Of a DNA stretch of 64,000 nucleotides, positions 63,963 to 64,000 are shown piece after piece. Both the position numbers and the translations under genes were made by a program. Origin of the DNA: CALCNS01 sp964425745 (GTDB lineage Bacteria > Bacillota > JAAYKD01); contig CAYRNW010000008.1 of assembly GCA_964425745.1 (NCBI GenBank), positions 43,659-107,658 of the forward strand, written 5' to 3'. The number at the start of each line of letters is the position of its first letter. Position 1 is the stretch's first letter. The notes beneath the pieces were generated by a model. That model searched no databases and was not told where the DNA came from. It worked only from the letters and a program-made list of their open reading frames with translations.

Positions 63963-64000
63963 AAGAACGCTGTGTCTCAAAACGGAGAAGCAGCGTTCTT
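63963..64000. repeat. Second hairpin at the right edge
   Basis: 10-bp perfect arms AAGAACGCTG (63963-63972) and CAGCGTTCTT (63991-64000) with an inner TCTC/GAGA stem. It is cut off by the end of the window. Either a tandem terminator or the 3' end of a structured element. Confidence 0.5.

Overview
This 64 kb window is a dense, mostly housekeeping stretch of a Bacillota (Firmicutes) genome, probably a strictly anaerobic, amino-acid-using Clostridia-like bacterium. The evidence is a PolC-type replicative polymerase, WhiA, a PyrR-type attenuator ahead of the pyrimidine genes, a trimeric NAD(P)H-linked [FeFe] hydrogenase, rubrerythrin, an Isc-type Fe-S system, a selenium-metabolism cluster and histidine fermentation genes. 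Shine-Dalgarno sequences are strong (AGGAGG), TTG starts are frequent, intergenic gaps are short and rho-independent terminators are common. I saw no tRNA, rRNA, CRISPR array, insertion sequence, prophage or origin. I cannot place it to genus.

Layout. 1-1.4 kb: end of a LysR regulator and a methyltransferase. 1.4-5.6 kb (minus): hydCBA, with a good promoter and two Rex-like operators upstream. 5.9-7.3 kb (minus): SanA/YdcF protein and rubrerythrin. 7.36-15.8 kb: pyrBC-carAB-pyrKD behind a PyrR attenuator. 15.9-20.2 kb: CCA-adding enzyme, MscS channel and two unrecognised proteins. 20.2-26.3 kb: flavoprotein (minus), then M20 amidohydrolase, class-V aminotransferase, MATE exporter and CBS-ACT protein. 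26.4-38.7 kb: a long co-directional run with polC, DUF896, hutH-ftcD-hutI, whiA, GNAT, DUF5131, an aminotransferase and panB. 38.7-42.5 kb: a divergent selenium/sulfur module (LysR and desulfurase versus YedE, YedF-like and DUF3343). 42.6-45.6 kb: iscR-iscS-iscU-trxB. 45.7-54.3 kb: guaB, a GH20-like protein, a second class-V aminotransferase, nadD-nadE, an acyltransferase and a HAD phosphatase. 54.3-64 kb: RidA (minus), a small membrane protein and a DapA/HOGA-family aldolase (plus), then a minus-strand block with YfbR-like, M29-like aminopeptidase, a heterodimeric ABC exporter, GNAT, SpoU methyltransferase and Cof-type HAD.

How it fits together. HydABC couples NAD(P)H and ferredoxin to H2. 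HutH, HutI and FtcD take histidine towards glutamate, although urocanase is not here. Two alanine:glyoxylate-type aminotransferases and an aldolase with a 4-hydroxy-2-oxoglutarate-aldolase-like motif hint at glyoxylate handling. The Isc and selenium modules each carry their own PLP desulfurase.

Most notable observations: (1) PolC is intact except that the whole 3'-5' exonuclease domain normally inserted in the PHP domain is missing. (2) The glutamine-dependent-type NAD synthetase has lost all three glutaminase catalytic residues while keeping its synthetase P-loop. (3) A GH20-fold protein appears to lack the catalytic part. (4) HutH has Ser-Ser-Gly where the MIO cofactor normally forms from Ala-Ser-Gly. 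(5) An MscS channel is translationally coupled to an unrecognised coiled-coil protein and followed by a membrane-anchored protein.
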